64,000 bases of DNA from CAMLQK01 sp035690865 (lineage in GTDB: Bacteria > Patescibacteriota > Saccharimonadia > Saccharimonadales > UBA4665): assembly GCA_035690865.1 (NCBI GenBank), contig DASSKE010000005.1, forward strand, positions 1 through 64,000, written 5' to 3'. The notes below the pieces were generated by a model that worked only from the letters and a program-made list of their open reading frames with translations, was not told where the DNA came from and ran no database searches. A program made the position numbers and the translations under genes. Positions within the stretch are counted from its first letter, which is position 1, and each line of letters starts with the position of its first letter. Shown here piece after piece: positions 1 through 7,601 of this stretch.

Positions 1-26
1 CTTCAGCCTTGGATAGTGAAAGTGAA
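1..26 (+). repeat. Direct repeat shared by tandem ABC genes (copy at 1802-1827)
   Basis: The first 26 bases of the window recur exactly at 1802-1827 (D-loop region of both ATPase domains). A second shared block of 37 identical bases lies at 202-238 and 2003-2039 and covers the last codons of both genes. Flanking third positions differ, so local gene conversion is more likely than a very recent duplication. Confidence 0.85.
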
Positions 27-239
27 GTTCTTATTCAGGCAGCCTTACAAGAACTTATGGAAAAACGCACCGCCATTGTTATTGCCCACCGCCTCAGCAC
101 TATTCAGAAGATGGATAGGATTTTGGTGCTGGATGGCGGCAAGGTTATCGAAGAAGGCGCGCACGCCGAACTTGTAGCCAAGAACGGACGTTACGCCCAG
201 TTATGGGCGCATCAGTCCGGTGGCTTTATCGAAGAATAA
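1..239 (+). CDS. ABC exporter, C-terminal end (partial)
   Basis: Only the C-terminal 78 or so residues are in the window; the gene starts upstream. The visible part begins at the D-loop (TSALDSESE) after Walker B and continues through the H-loop (IVIAHRLST), so it is the end of an ABC-type ATPase domain. It lies 25 bp before a full ABC transporter gene in the same direction, and the two share long identical stretches at the DNA level. They are therefore tandem paralogues that probably form a heterodimeric exporter. The substrate cannot be told. Confidence 0.9.
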   Translation, partial: SALDSESEVLIQAALQELMEKRTAIVIAHRLSTIQKMDRILVLDGGKVIEEGAHAELVAKNGRYAQLWAHQSGGFIEE

Positions 240-264
240 ATCATAATTAGCGAAAGGGCATTTC

Positions 265-2040
265 ATGTCAAAATCTACCCCTCCCACTGCGACCAAATTG
301 GCGTTGCGCCGGTACTTTCAGCAGATTTGGCGGGTGCGGGCATTCTCCCTCCCCGGTCTTATACTGCCAGGCATTGCCAACATTTTTACCACTTACGTCA
401 CACCGCTGATTGTTGCAGCAGTTATAACGCACTTTGGCAATCACACGCCGACTCTTCATGAAGCGCTGCCGTACTTATTCTGGTTTGCGGGCGCGTGGTT
501 TGGTGGTGAACTCATCTGGCGAGCTGCTTTTTTGTTCCTCAGCCAGGCCGATGCAAAAGCTATGCGCAATTTGTACATAGATGGCCTCAATGAGCTTTCC
601 CATAAAGACCTTGGCTTTTTCCACGATAATTTTGCCGGTTCGCTTACTAAAAAGACCATCGCCTACGGACGCAACTTCGAGTCCTTTTTAGACACAATGG
701 CATTTAACGTTTTTGCGTACGTATTGCCGCTTTTATTTGCGAGCATTATTTTGTGGCGATTCTCGCCCTGGCTCGTTGTTGCCTTAATTGGACTGATTGG
801 TATAGCTGGCGTGGTCATTATTCCGCTCACCCGTAAGCGCAAAAAGTACGTGGATGAACGTGAGACCGCCAGCAACGTTATGGCCGGTCATGTGGCTGAC
901 GTTATCGGCAATATGGATGCCGTGCAGGCCTTTGCGCACGAAGATTTTGAGCGCGAGCATCACAATAAAAACGTAACGGACTATATGAATAAAGCCCTGC
1001 GCTCGTGGAATTTCCATACGCTGCATATTGATCTGGCAATCTCGCCGATTTACGTGCTAATTAACGTTGTTGGCTTGGCGCTGGCCATCACGCTCAGTAA
1101 TGACACCTCCACTGTTGCTAAGATCTTTGTCACCTTTAACTATTTTGGTTCGGCTACGTTTATCTTGTGGCAGTTCAACCGCACCTACCGCAATCTGGAG
1201 AACGCCATCTCTGAAGCGGCACAGTTTACCGAGCTTTTGCTCACCGAGCCAAAAATATCCGAAGCAGCTTCTCCCAAAGAAATGCACGTTACAAAAGGCG
1301 AGATTACTTTTGAAAAGGTACACTTTGCCTACGACAATACCGATGGAACACCACTGTTTGAGGAGTTCAATCTGCATATTGCTCCTGGAGAAAAGCTGGC
1401 GCTGGTTGGCCACTCCGGAGGGGGCAAAACCACTATCACGAAGCTGTTACTGCGCTTTAACGACATAACGAGCGGAAAATTGTGCATAGACGGCCAGGAC
1501 ATTCGCAATGCCAAGATAGCAGACGTCCGGCATGCTATTGCCTACGTACCGCAAGAGCCAGCAATGTTCCACCGCAGCATTCGCGAGAACATCCGCTACG
1601 GCGACCTTACAGCAAGTGACGAAGCTGTTGTTGCGGCCGCCAAAAAAGCCAACGCCCATGACTTTATTAGTGCTCTGCCCGACGGCTACGACACACTCGT
1701 AGGCGAGCGCGGTGTTAAGCTGAGTGGCGGTCAGCGGCAGCGTATTGCTATTGCCCGGGCAATCTTAAAGAATGCCCCCATCTTAGTACTGGATGAGGCT
1801 ACTTCAGCCTTGGATAGTGAAAGTGAAAAACTCATCCAGGAAGCGCTTTGGCAGCTCATGGAAGGACGAACAGCAATTGTTGTTGCTCACCGCCTCAGCA
1901 CCATTCAAAAGATGGACCGCATTGTCGTATTAGAAAACGGTGCAATCCATGAACAAGGATCGCACCGTGAACTCCTGAAAAAAGATGGTATTTACGCCAA
2001 GCTATGGGCGCATCAGTCCGGTGGCTTTATCGAAGAATAG
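265..2040 (+). CDS. ABC transporter, fused permease and ATPase
   Basis: A 591-residue half-transporter. The N-terminal 320 residues form a six-helix exporter-type membrane domain. The ATPase domain has Walker A GHSGGGKTT (about 382), signature LSGGQRQR (about 486), Walker B ILVLDEA (about 506) and an H-loop AHRLST. ATP hydrolysis would drive export of an unidentified lipid, peptide or drug. The ATG has a good ribosome site (AAAGGG, 6 nt away). It probably pairs with the product of the preceding gene, with which it shares an identical 3' end. It ends 1 bp from the convergent rplY gene. Confidence 0.93.
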   Translation: MSKSTPPTATKLALRRYFQQIWRVRAFSLPGLILPGIANIFTTYVTPLIVAAVITHFGNHTPTLHEALPYLFWFAGAWFGGELIWRAAFLFLSQADAKAMRNLYIDGLNELSHKDLGFFHDNFAGSLTKKTIAYGRNFESFLDTMAFNVFAYVLPLLFASIILWRFSPWLVVALIGLIGIAGVVIIPLTRKRKKYVDERETASNVMAGHVADVIGNMDAVQAFAHEDFEREHHNKNVTDYMNKALRSWNFHTLHIDLAISPIYVLINVVGLALAITLSNDTSTVAKIFVTFNYFGSATFILWQFNRTYRNLENAISEAAQFTELLLTEPKISEAASPKEMHVTKGEITFEKVHFAYDNTDGTPLFEEFNLHIAPGEKLALVGHSGGGKTTITKLLLRFNDITSGKLCIDGQDIRNAKIADVRHAIAYVPQEPAMFHRSIRENIRYGDLTASDEAVVAAAKKANAHDFISALPDGYDTLVGERGVKLSGGQRQRIAIARAILKNAPILVLDEATSALDSESEKLIQEALWQLMEGRTAIVVAHRLSTIQKMDRIVVLENGAIHEQGSHRELLKKDGIYAKLWAHQSGGFIEE

Positions 2041-2041
2041 C

Positions 2042-2728
2042 TTATTTCTCTGCTTTTTCTTGAGCCTCAGCCTGCTCCCCTTCGGCGGCAGGCTGCTCAC
2101 TAGCACCTTCTGCCTGTCCCTCTTCGGCCTCAGCGGCTTCTTCTGCCTCTTCGGCAGCTACTGCACTCGGCTCAAATACGCTGGCAATAGTTTGCCCTTC
2201 GTCTGTTTTAAGGGTCACGCCCTCGGGGATGTCTAAGTCACCGGCAGTAACATGGTTACCGACCTCTGCAAGTTTTTCTCCGTCAAAGTAAAGCGCGTCG
2301 GGCAGCTTGCTGGCTGTTGCTTCTACCTGTACCGTGGTGGCGTTATTGAGCACCATAAGGCCCGCGCGTTCTGCAGGCGTAGATTCGTCGCCTTCTGGCA
2401 GGCGCATTTGCACAGGAATATCGGCAACAACCTTTTGGTTGGCCTTAACAGCGTTAAAAACCATGTGTGAGATGGAATTATGCCGCGGATCATGCGTAAC
2501 ATGCTTGATAATTGCTGTGTACTTTTTGTCACCAACCGTGAGGTTCACCGGGTGATGACGCCCGGCCTCGGAATATGCCTTGTGGGCCGCCTGGTATTCA
2601 ACGGCCACAACAACCGACTTACGGCCATGGTCATGAATAACAGCCGGGACCATGCCCTCTTTGCGCAGGTTCTTAACCTGCTTGCCAAGTATCTCACGTT
2701 TTTCTAACTCTAGTGCTACGCCCGACAT
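2042..2728 (-). CDS. rplY: Large ribosomal subunit protein bL25 (TL5/CTC type)
   Basis: Binds 5S rRNA in the large ribosomal subunit. The 228 residues comprise the N-terminal L25 fold (1-95; opens with LELEKREILGK, and has the typical GMVPAVIHDHGRKS segment), the TL5/CTC C-terminal beta domain (about 100-190, including LPDALYFDGEKL and VEATASKLPD) and a low-complexity Ala/Glu tail to the end. A consensus Shine-Dalgarno (AAGGAGGG) precedes the ATG, and an extended -10 TGCTATAAT lies about 45 nt upstream. It converges with the ABC gene. Confidence 0.95.
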   Translation of the reverse strand: MSGVALELEKREILGKQVKNLRKEGMVPAVIHDHGRKSVVVAVEYQAAHKAYSEAGRHHPVNLTVGDKKYTAIIKHVTHDPRHNSISHMVFNAVKANQKVVADIPVQMRLPEGDESTPAERAGLMVLNNATTVQVEATASKLPDALYFDGEKLAEVGNHVTAGDLDIPEGVTLKTDEGQTIASVFEPSAVAAEEAEEAAEAEEGQAEGASEQPAAEGEQAEAQEKAEK

Positions 2729-2855
2729 ACTTCCCTCCTTGGAGCTTTAGTAACGGTTGCCCATCCATAACCATTATAGCAGCCTAGCTGAACATACACC
2801 GCATGAACCGCTTTTTACGGTAGACTTATCTGTAGTTTCGGGGTAGGCTTAGAGT

Positions 2856-3530
2856 ATGTTAGATCCCGTACATTTGCTTCAGGGAGCCAGCGTTGTGACT
2901 GGCTTACTCCTTATTGGTGTTATTGTTTTTGCCGAGACCGGTTTACTGATTGGCTTCTTTTTGCCTGGCGACACCTTATTGTTTACAGCCGGCTTTTTTG
3001 CAGCACAAGGCAGCCTGCCATTAGCGGGTGTCTTGCTCGTTATTGCTATTGGTGCCGTGCTCGGGGACAACGTAGGGTATACTATCGGCCGAAAGACCGG
3101 GCCAAAAATGTTTACCAAAAAGGATGGGCTTGTTTTTAGACGCGATCATATTTTACGGGCCGAAGAATTTTACGAAAAACATGGCGGAAAAACCCTTATC
3201 TTTGCTCGATTCATACCAGTGGTGCGGACCTTTGCCCCAATGGTTGCAGGGATCGGCAAGATGCCGCGCAAACGCTTTATGGCCTATAACGTTGTCGGTG
3301 CGGTTATTTGGACGCTGGTAATAACGTTACTGGGTTACGGCCTTGGTAATGCAATTCCAAGCGTTGACAAGTACATTATGCCTGCGCTTGGTTTGGCTAT
3401 GGCCATTACATTCGGACCAACTATTATTCACTTGCTGCGCGACAAGCGGCTGCGCACATGGCTTGGCAGCCAACTTAGGCGCCTCAGCCGACAAAAGCGC
3501 ATCGACTCGGCGCTCGACTCCGACAAATAA
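2856..3530 (+). CDS. DedA-family membrane protein
   Basis: A 224-residue polytopic membrane protein of the DedA/SNARE-associated family, which has roles in lipid flipping and envelope homeostasis. Family features are visible: ETGLLIGFFLPGDTLLF near residue 30, GDNVGYTIGRKTG near 70, and the FARFIPVVRTFAPMVAG motif near 120 with its conserved Arg residues. There is no Shine-Dalgarno; TAGGCT six bases before the ATG could be a -10 box. The basic C-terminal tail is cytoplasmic. Its stop lies 2 bp from that of the convergent next gene. Confidence 0.9.
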   Translation: MLDPVHLLQGASVVTGLLLIGVIVFAETGLLIGFFLPGDTLLFTAGFFAAQGSLPLAGVLLVIAIGAVLGDNVGYTIGRKTGPKMFTKKDGLVFRRDHILRAEEFYEKHGGKTLIFARFIPVVRTFAPMVAGIGKMPRKRFMAYNVVGAVIWTLVITLLGYGLGNAIPSVDKYIMPALGLAMAITFGPTIIHLLRDKRLRTWLGSQLRRLSRQKRIDSALDSDK

Positions 3531-3532
3531 CG

Positions 3533-4102
3533 TCAGTCTTTTTGTTTATTGATTTCGCGATTGATAAGTTCGCGGATAATCTCGGATTTGTTCTTACCGG
3601 TGTCGTACGAAACGCTTCGCAAGTAGTTATAAATTGGCCTGTCGATAAACATATTAAAGCGCAGATCTTTGGTAGCGATTGTGTTGGCCTTTATAAAGTC
3701 TTTTACAACCTCTTCAAGCTCATCTTCGTTTTTATAATAACCAGTCGTTAGCAAACGGCTGCGTAAGCCAGAAGCGGGCGTTTTAGAGGCTTTATGGCGC
3801 GAAATAATAAGTGTCGGCTTCTTTTGCTGAAGAGCAAGAGCAGTTTCGTACCCCTGCGTATACTCGCCGGCCGAAACTTCGATAATTACCAGATCTGCCC
3901 TGCTGATTGCGCTGAAGCTCTCAGCCAAAGATGTCTTCCAGTCGTTAACCTCTTTGCCCTTACTGTTACGAGCGTGGTAGGCATGCTCTATCCAGTCCAG
4001 CGAGAGTACACTATCACATTCAGTAATCGCTTTGATGATTGCACGGTACAGCGTGTAATCTTTTTCGATATTTTTACTGCTGCCCGCAAGATGTATGATC
4101 AT
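3533..4102 (-). CDS. Nucleoside 2-deoxyribosyltransferase-like domain fused to ribbon-helix-helix-like tail
   Basis: The 189 residues have two parts. The first 130 or so resemble the nucleoside 2-deoxyribosyltransferase (NDT)/TIR-like fold: a start strand IIHLAGSS, then ADLVIIEV and a segment YTQGYETALALQQKKP. In NDT-like families the Glu of the GYE motif is the catalytic residue, and it is present here. The last 45 residues (FNMFIDRPIYNYLRSVSYDTG, then KSEIIRELI) look like a ribbon-helix-helix DNA-binding motif. The start has AGGAG 6 nt upstream, and TGCTATAAT further upstream. Its paralogue follows upstream on the same strand. The function is unknown; a DNA-bound nucleotide sensor or hydrolase is an inference. 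Confidence 0.75.
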   Translation of the reverse strand: MIIHLAGSSKNIEKDYTLYRAIIKAITECDSVLSLDWIEHAYHARNSKGKEVNDWKTSLAESFSAISRADLVIIEVSAGEYTQGYETALALQQKKPTLIISRHKASKTPASGLRSRLLTTGYYKNEDELEEVVKDFIKANTIATKDLRFNMFIDRPIYNYLRSVSYDTGKNKSEIIRELINREINKQKD

Positions 4103-4180
4103 CGCCTACTCCTAGAGTCTATAATGTCCCGATTATAGCACCCTGGATTTGTGAGTAAAGTCTTTTACAAAACAGTTGCG

Positions 4181-4762
4181 CTAAGATTGCGCATCTTGTT
4201 TTTCGATTTCGTTCTTTACGAGATCACGCAGTATTTCGGCCTTAGTCTTACCCGTTTTGAAGGCAGCCCAGCGCAAATAATTGTAGATTTTACGGTCAAT
4301 AAAGAAGTTAAACCGCAAGTCTTTATTGTCGATGGTGTTTTCTTTTACAAACTCATCAATAATTTCTTCGAGGTTCTTTGAGTTGTATGTCCGGTGCTTT
4401 AGGAGGTTGTCCTTAGCGCTGCTAGGGTAGTATGCACCATTAGAGCTTTCTTCGCGTTGCAGAACAAGTGTAGGCTTCTTTTGCTGAAGAGCCATAGCAA
4501 CCTGAAATCCCACCGCAAAGCTTCGCACAGTAGCATCAGCAATAACAATATCGGCCTTGGCGATAGACTCCATCTGGAAGGCATAAATGGATTCCCAGTC
4601 GAGCTCATCAAAGTCACTCTGCTTTTGCCACATTTCAAAAGCTTCTTCAAACCAATCGCTAATTAAAGTGTGACCACCTTTTTTGAAGGCTTCTACAATA
4701 CGACGATAGTACTCAATCTCACTTTCGATATTCGATTTGGACGCTACAAAGTTAATCAGCAT
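4181..4762 (-). CDS. NDT-like protein with ribbon-helix-helix-like tail; presumed catalytic Glu replaced by Gln
   Basis: A 193-residue paralogue of the next gene downstream, with the same two-part layout (NDT-like part, then FNFFIDRKIYNYLRWAAFKTG and KAEILRDLV). The segment aligned with GYETALALQQKKP reads GFQVAMALQQKKP, so the presumed catalytic Glu is Gln and the protein may be catalytically dead. I chose ATG 4762, which has AAGGGG 9 nt upstream, over the in-frame TTG at 4768. It may act as a regulatory partner of the Glu-bearing paralogue; that is inference. Confidence 0.72.
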   Translation of the reverse strand: MLINFVASKSNIESEIEYYRRIVEAFKKGGHTLISDWFEEAFEMWQKQSDFDELDWESIYAFQMESIAKADIVIADATVRSFAVGFQVAMALQQKKPTLVLQREESSNGAYYPSSAKDNLLKHRTYNSKNLEEIIDEFVKENTIDNKDLRFNFFIDRKIYNYLRWAAFKTGKTKAEILRDLVKNEIEKQDAQS

Positions 4763-4855
4763 AGCCAATGGCCCCTTATGTTATTTCGCTGTTAAGTCTG
4801 TGATACAGATTACAATTTCTTCATTTTACCATGTTTGAAGCCAAGAAGCAAAAAG

Positions 4856-5398
4856 CTAGGCCGCTTTTGCTTCTTCGAGCAGCTCATCGTACTTGCGCGT
4901 CTCTAACTGAGCTTCTGCAAGTCCAAGATCTTGCGCGCGTGACGTAATCTCCGAAATAGCTCCGGCAACGTCGGGCTGGTCGGCAACAACTATCTCCAAT
5001 TCGACAAAATAGCCTAGCCCCACCACGTTATCAAGCACGACCTTAAGCCGCCCTTCGGAAACGGTTGACCGCTCCTTTTGCACCTCGGTTACAGGCTGGA
5101 AGCCAAGAATATCTACAAACCTTTTTGCTTCTTCCATATCTGGAACTTCCAAATTCTCTTCGAGCGCATCGCCCGCTTCGTTGACTATGCGTTTTGCGGT
5201 CAAGACCACAGAGTCATCAACTTGCCTGATGCGAACAACAGGATCACCTTTTGTGAATTCCGCAAACGAACGGGCGCCGCGCAAATACACGCTGTCCGCC
5301 TGAGAAACGGTACTAACCTCACCCATTGCCGCCATTTTGCTCAAAATATCTTCTTGATGCCCTGTGGCAATTCGGTACTTTCTTTCAACTTCTATCAT
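4856..5398 (-). CDS. CYTH-domain protein (class IV adenylate cyclase / thiamine triphosphatase-like)
   Basis: A 180-residue triphosphate-tunnel protein. It opens with the diagnostic ExExK motif (MIEVERKYRI) and keeps the basic and acidic tunnel residues (VRIRQVDDSVVLTAKR; VELEIVV near 135). CYTH proteins bind an inorganic or organic triphosphate with divalent metal. Known activities are thiamine triphosphatase, tripolyphosphatase and class IV adenylate cyclase, and the sequence does not decide among them. I chose the ATG at 5398 because the motif starts there and the upstream gene's stop is 4 bp away, indicating an operon. Confidence 0.85.
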   Translation of the reverse strand: MIEVERKYRIATGHQEDILSKMAAMGEVSTVSQADSVYLRGARSFAEFTKGDPVVRIRQVDDSVVLTAKRIVNEAGDALEENLEVPDMEEAKRFVDILGFQPVTEVQKERSTVSEGRLKVVLDNVVGLGYFVELEIVVADQPDVAGAISEITSRAQDLGLAEAQLETRKYDELLEEAKAA

Positions 5399-5402
5399 GA
5401 GC

Positions 5403-6089
5403 CTATGATACCACACCCGTGGCGCGGTTCTGCTGGAACTGTCTCCACAAGTACTCGTACTGACGCGTCAGTCTTAGAACTTCGGACATTACCTGTTCTT
5501 TCTCAAAGTCCTGAAGACCATATTCGACTTCGCCTTGGCTAGCGAGTGATCCGAGTAAACGCGCCATTTCGCGCGGTGATTGGCGTTCTTGACTCGTAGC
5601 TACAGTCATCTGTGCTTCGTGGCGGTTTATTATCTCGCGGATAACACCTGTTGTTCGGGGAGAATAGCCGCCAACCGGCTCCATGAGCACGATAGGACGG
5701 CGATGAAGCATCGCATATGCAGTCTCGACACCAGTACTCTCACCAATGTACGATCTATCCTGGTAGCGATTGTAGGTAATGTGCACCGGATTTTTACGGA
5801 TGTCACGTAAAAGCGCAATCTCAGTTTGGTGGAAAGGCTTTTTCGCCTCTTCCGGTACGGTGATAGCAAACTCACATTCATAGGCAATAATTCTGCCACT
5901 AGCAGGGAAACTAACGTGCGTGCCAGTCGAGGCCAATGCATCCCTAAATGCAAAGAGCGGCAGGTTATCCGGGCTATACTTGCCACTGATCTGCGTATCA
6001 GGCAGGGGGTGCTGCACCTCTAAACCAACCGGGGAATCTGCCACCCGGCCAGTCTCTGTTCTATCAAGCACAGCCATGCGCTCTGTCAC
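5403..6089 (-). CDS. NDT-like protein (putative active member of a divergent pair)
   Basis: A 228-residue protein of no family I can name. The central segment GESTGVETAYAMLHRRP resembles the catalytic segment of NDT-like proteins, with Glu retained. A helical region follows to the C-terminus. It is clearly related to the divergent gene at 6330: both share xAYAxL...(R/K)P(I)(V/M)L and a later SP(R/Q)E(M/V)...LxxLAxxxGV(E/D)YxL. I chose GTG 6089 because AAAGG lies 8 nt upstream; an ATG at 6077 is the alternative. A TTGACA promoter lies at 6144-6172, with a small hairpin at 6126-6140 in its leader. Confidence 0.65.
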   Translation of the reverse strand: MTERMAVLDRTETGRVADSPVGLEVQHPLPDTQISGKYSPDNLPLFAFRDALASTGTHVSFPASGRIIAYECEFAITVPEEAKKPFHQTEIALLRDIRKNPVHITYNRYQDRSYIGESTGVETAYAMLHRRPIVLMEPVGGYSPRTTGVIREIINRHEAQMTVATSQERQSPREMARLLGSLASQGEVEYGLQDFEKEQVMSEVLRLTRQYEYLWRQFQQNRATGVVS

Positions 6090-6143
6090 TATTCTTACCT
6101 TTCTCTTTACTTGGGGTCCACTTTTCCCTTGCCACAAGGGGAG

Positions 6144-6172
6144 GAGATACAACCTATTAGCGTAAGTGTCAA
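6144..6172 (-). promoter_or_regulatory. Sigma70-type promoter of the 6089 gene
   Basis: On the minus strand TTGACA (6167-6172) is followed after 17 bp by TATCTC (6144-6149). The resulting leader of about 45 nt contains a perfect 6-bp hairpin, CCCTTG-TGG-CAAGGG (6126-6140). Confidence 0.6.
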
Positions 6173-6268
6173 TTCTAGTATAAACGCTTCGTTCTGTAAA
6201 GCCTAGCTCCTGCAGACCATGACGTTGAATGTACTACATTGCTTAAAAGCATACACGCAATTTTGATA

Positions 6269-6297
6269 TTGTCCACTCCACTTTGTATGTGTATACT
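6269..6297 (+). promoter_or_regulatory. Promoter of the 6330 gene
   Basis: TTGTCC (6269-6274), a 17-bp spacer, then TATACT (6292-6297). The -10 box lies inside a 21-bp palindrome. Confidence 0.65.
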
Positions 6298-6306
6298 ATA
6301 CACATA
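6286..6306. promoter_or_regulatory. Candidate operator: 21-bp perfect palindrome over the -10 box
   Basis: Arms TATGTGTATA and TATACACATA flank a single central base, giving a perfect 10-bp inverted repeat. It covers the -10 hexamer of the 6330 promoter and would block RNA polymerase if bound by a dimeric repressor. The ribbon-helix-helix-like tails encoded nearby (3533-4762) are possible ligands, but that is inference. Confidence 0.6.
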
Positions 6307-6329
6307 AAGCTAAACAAGGGCACCACACA

Positions 6330-6923
6330 ATGATGCATCTGGTTACTCAAATTAGCAGTTCTAACAATGTTCGCGCCAAGGAGCTGGCCGAAGTACTCAG
6401 TAGGCAGCAAGTTGCTACGAGAGAGGTTTCGAAGACTAATTCGGAACGTACTTGGTCTGCTTATGAGCAAGCGGCACATAGCTTTGATGCTATTCGGGAC
6501 GTATCATTCCTAACTATCAACAATGCCCACGGCCCCATCACCAAAGAGTTGGCCTTGCATATTGCCTATGCCCTGCTCGTTTCCAAGCCGATCATGCTTC
6601 AGGAGCTTCCGGCTTTTAGCGACGAAGTTGATACGTTCCTACAGCGTATCATTGGCGCTCGGCTCCACCATTTTGCAGTCTGCAATCTGACAAAACGGGG
6701 ATGTAGCCCACAAGAAGTACGCTCCGCTTTACGGCACCTGGCAACGGCCCAAGGCGTTGATTACGCCCTCAACACACACGACATAATTCTTATTCAATCT
6801 AAAATCCGTTCCTACCTGCGAGAATGTATTAATCAGCCGCTAGAGTCAGTCTTCGCCCCTGTTGCAACGCAAGGTTTACAGCAAGCATCATTACCCACCG
6901 CACGAGCCATCGCACTCGCCTAA
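6330..6923 (+). CDS. NDT-like protein, divergent paralogue without the catalytic Glu
   Basis: A 197-residue paralogue of the divergently transcribed gene at 5403-6089. In the segment aligned with GVETAYAML this protein has ALHIAYALL, so the presumed catalytic Glu is His. The downstream segment SPQEVRSALRHLATAQGVDYAL matches SPREMARLLGSLASQG...VEYGL in the other protein. AAGGG lies 10 nt before the double ATG. The promoter carries the 21-bp palindrome, so this gene is probably under dedicated repression. Function unknown. Confidence 0.62.
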   Translation: MMHLVTQISSSNNVRAKELAEVLSRQQVATREVSKTNSERTWSAYEQAAHSFDAIRDVSFLTINNAHGPITKELALHIAYALLVSKPIMLQELPAFSDEVDTFLQRIIGARLHHFAVCNLTKRGCSPQEVRSALRHLATAQGVDYALNTHDIILIQSKIRSYLRECINQPLESVFAPVATQGLQQASLPTARAIALA

Positions 6924-7046
6924 ACAAACGAGCAAAAGCCCAAAAACTGACGTCGCACAATCTCTTGGCGTCGTTTAAGCGCGCATATTCTGTTCATTTA
7001 CCGCCGGCACATTGCTACAATAAAAGCAGACTAATAAAGGGGTAAC

Positions 7047-7601
7047 ATGAGAACTATTGTGCCGTGGAAATTACTTGAGGAGCGTGCTGGCCACGGGCCG
7101 ATGGGTTTTATGAAGTTACTGGGACGCCGTTATGAACTGCCCAATGGCCATATTGTAAATTGGGATATTCATACCGGTGCGACTTCTATTGATGTCCTGG
7201 CGCTCACGCCCGACAACAAAGTTATTTTGAGCCGGCAGTTCAGACCCGGCCCAAACCAGGTCCTCGATGAGCTGCCGGGCGGCTTTATAGATGAGAATGA
7301 AGGGCTGCTTGAGGCCGCTGCACGGGAATTACTCGAAGAAACAGGTTACAAAGGCGAGCTGGAACTCGTTGGAAGCGTCTGGCTTTCTTCGATATCTACC
7401 ATTCGTAGCAGTGTAGCTATTGCCCGTAACTGCGTCAAAGCAGCTCGGCAGCATGAAGATAACGGCGAGGATATTGTGGTAGTCCTTAAAGATATTGAGG
7501 AGTTCATTGCCCAGGTACGACGCGGGGATTTAACCGGCACCGATCGCGCCTACAGAGCGCTGGACCACGCAGGCCTGCTACGCCCTACAACATCCGTTTA
7601 A
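7047..7601 (+). CDS. Nudix hydrolase, ADP-ribose pyrophosphatase-like
   Basis: A 184-residue protein that hydrolyses a nucleoside diphosphate linked to another moiety. The Nudix box is intact around residues 79-101: GGFIDENEG, then AARELLEETGYKG. The layout, with VILSRQFRPGPNQVLDELPGG before the box, resembles the ADP-ribose/ADP-sugar pyrophosphatase branch; the exact substrate is not decided. AAAGGGG lies 4 nt before the ATG, and TTCATT-17 bp-TACAAT is a plausible promoter. Its 3' end overlaps the convergent uvrA by 17 bp. Confidence 0.88.
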   Translation: MRTIVPWKLLEERAGHGPMGFMKLLGRRYELPNGHIVNWDIHTGATSIDVLALTPDNKVILSRQFRPGPNQVLDELPGGFIDENEGLLEAAARELLEETGYKGELELVGSVWLSSISTIRSSVAIARNCVKAARQHEDNGEDIVVVLKDIEEFIAQVRRGDLTGTDRAYRALDHAGLLRPTTSV

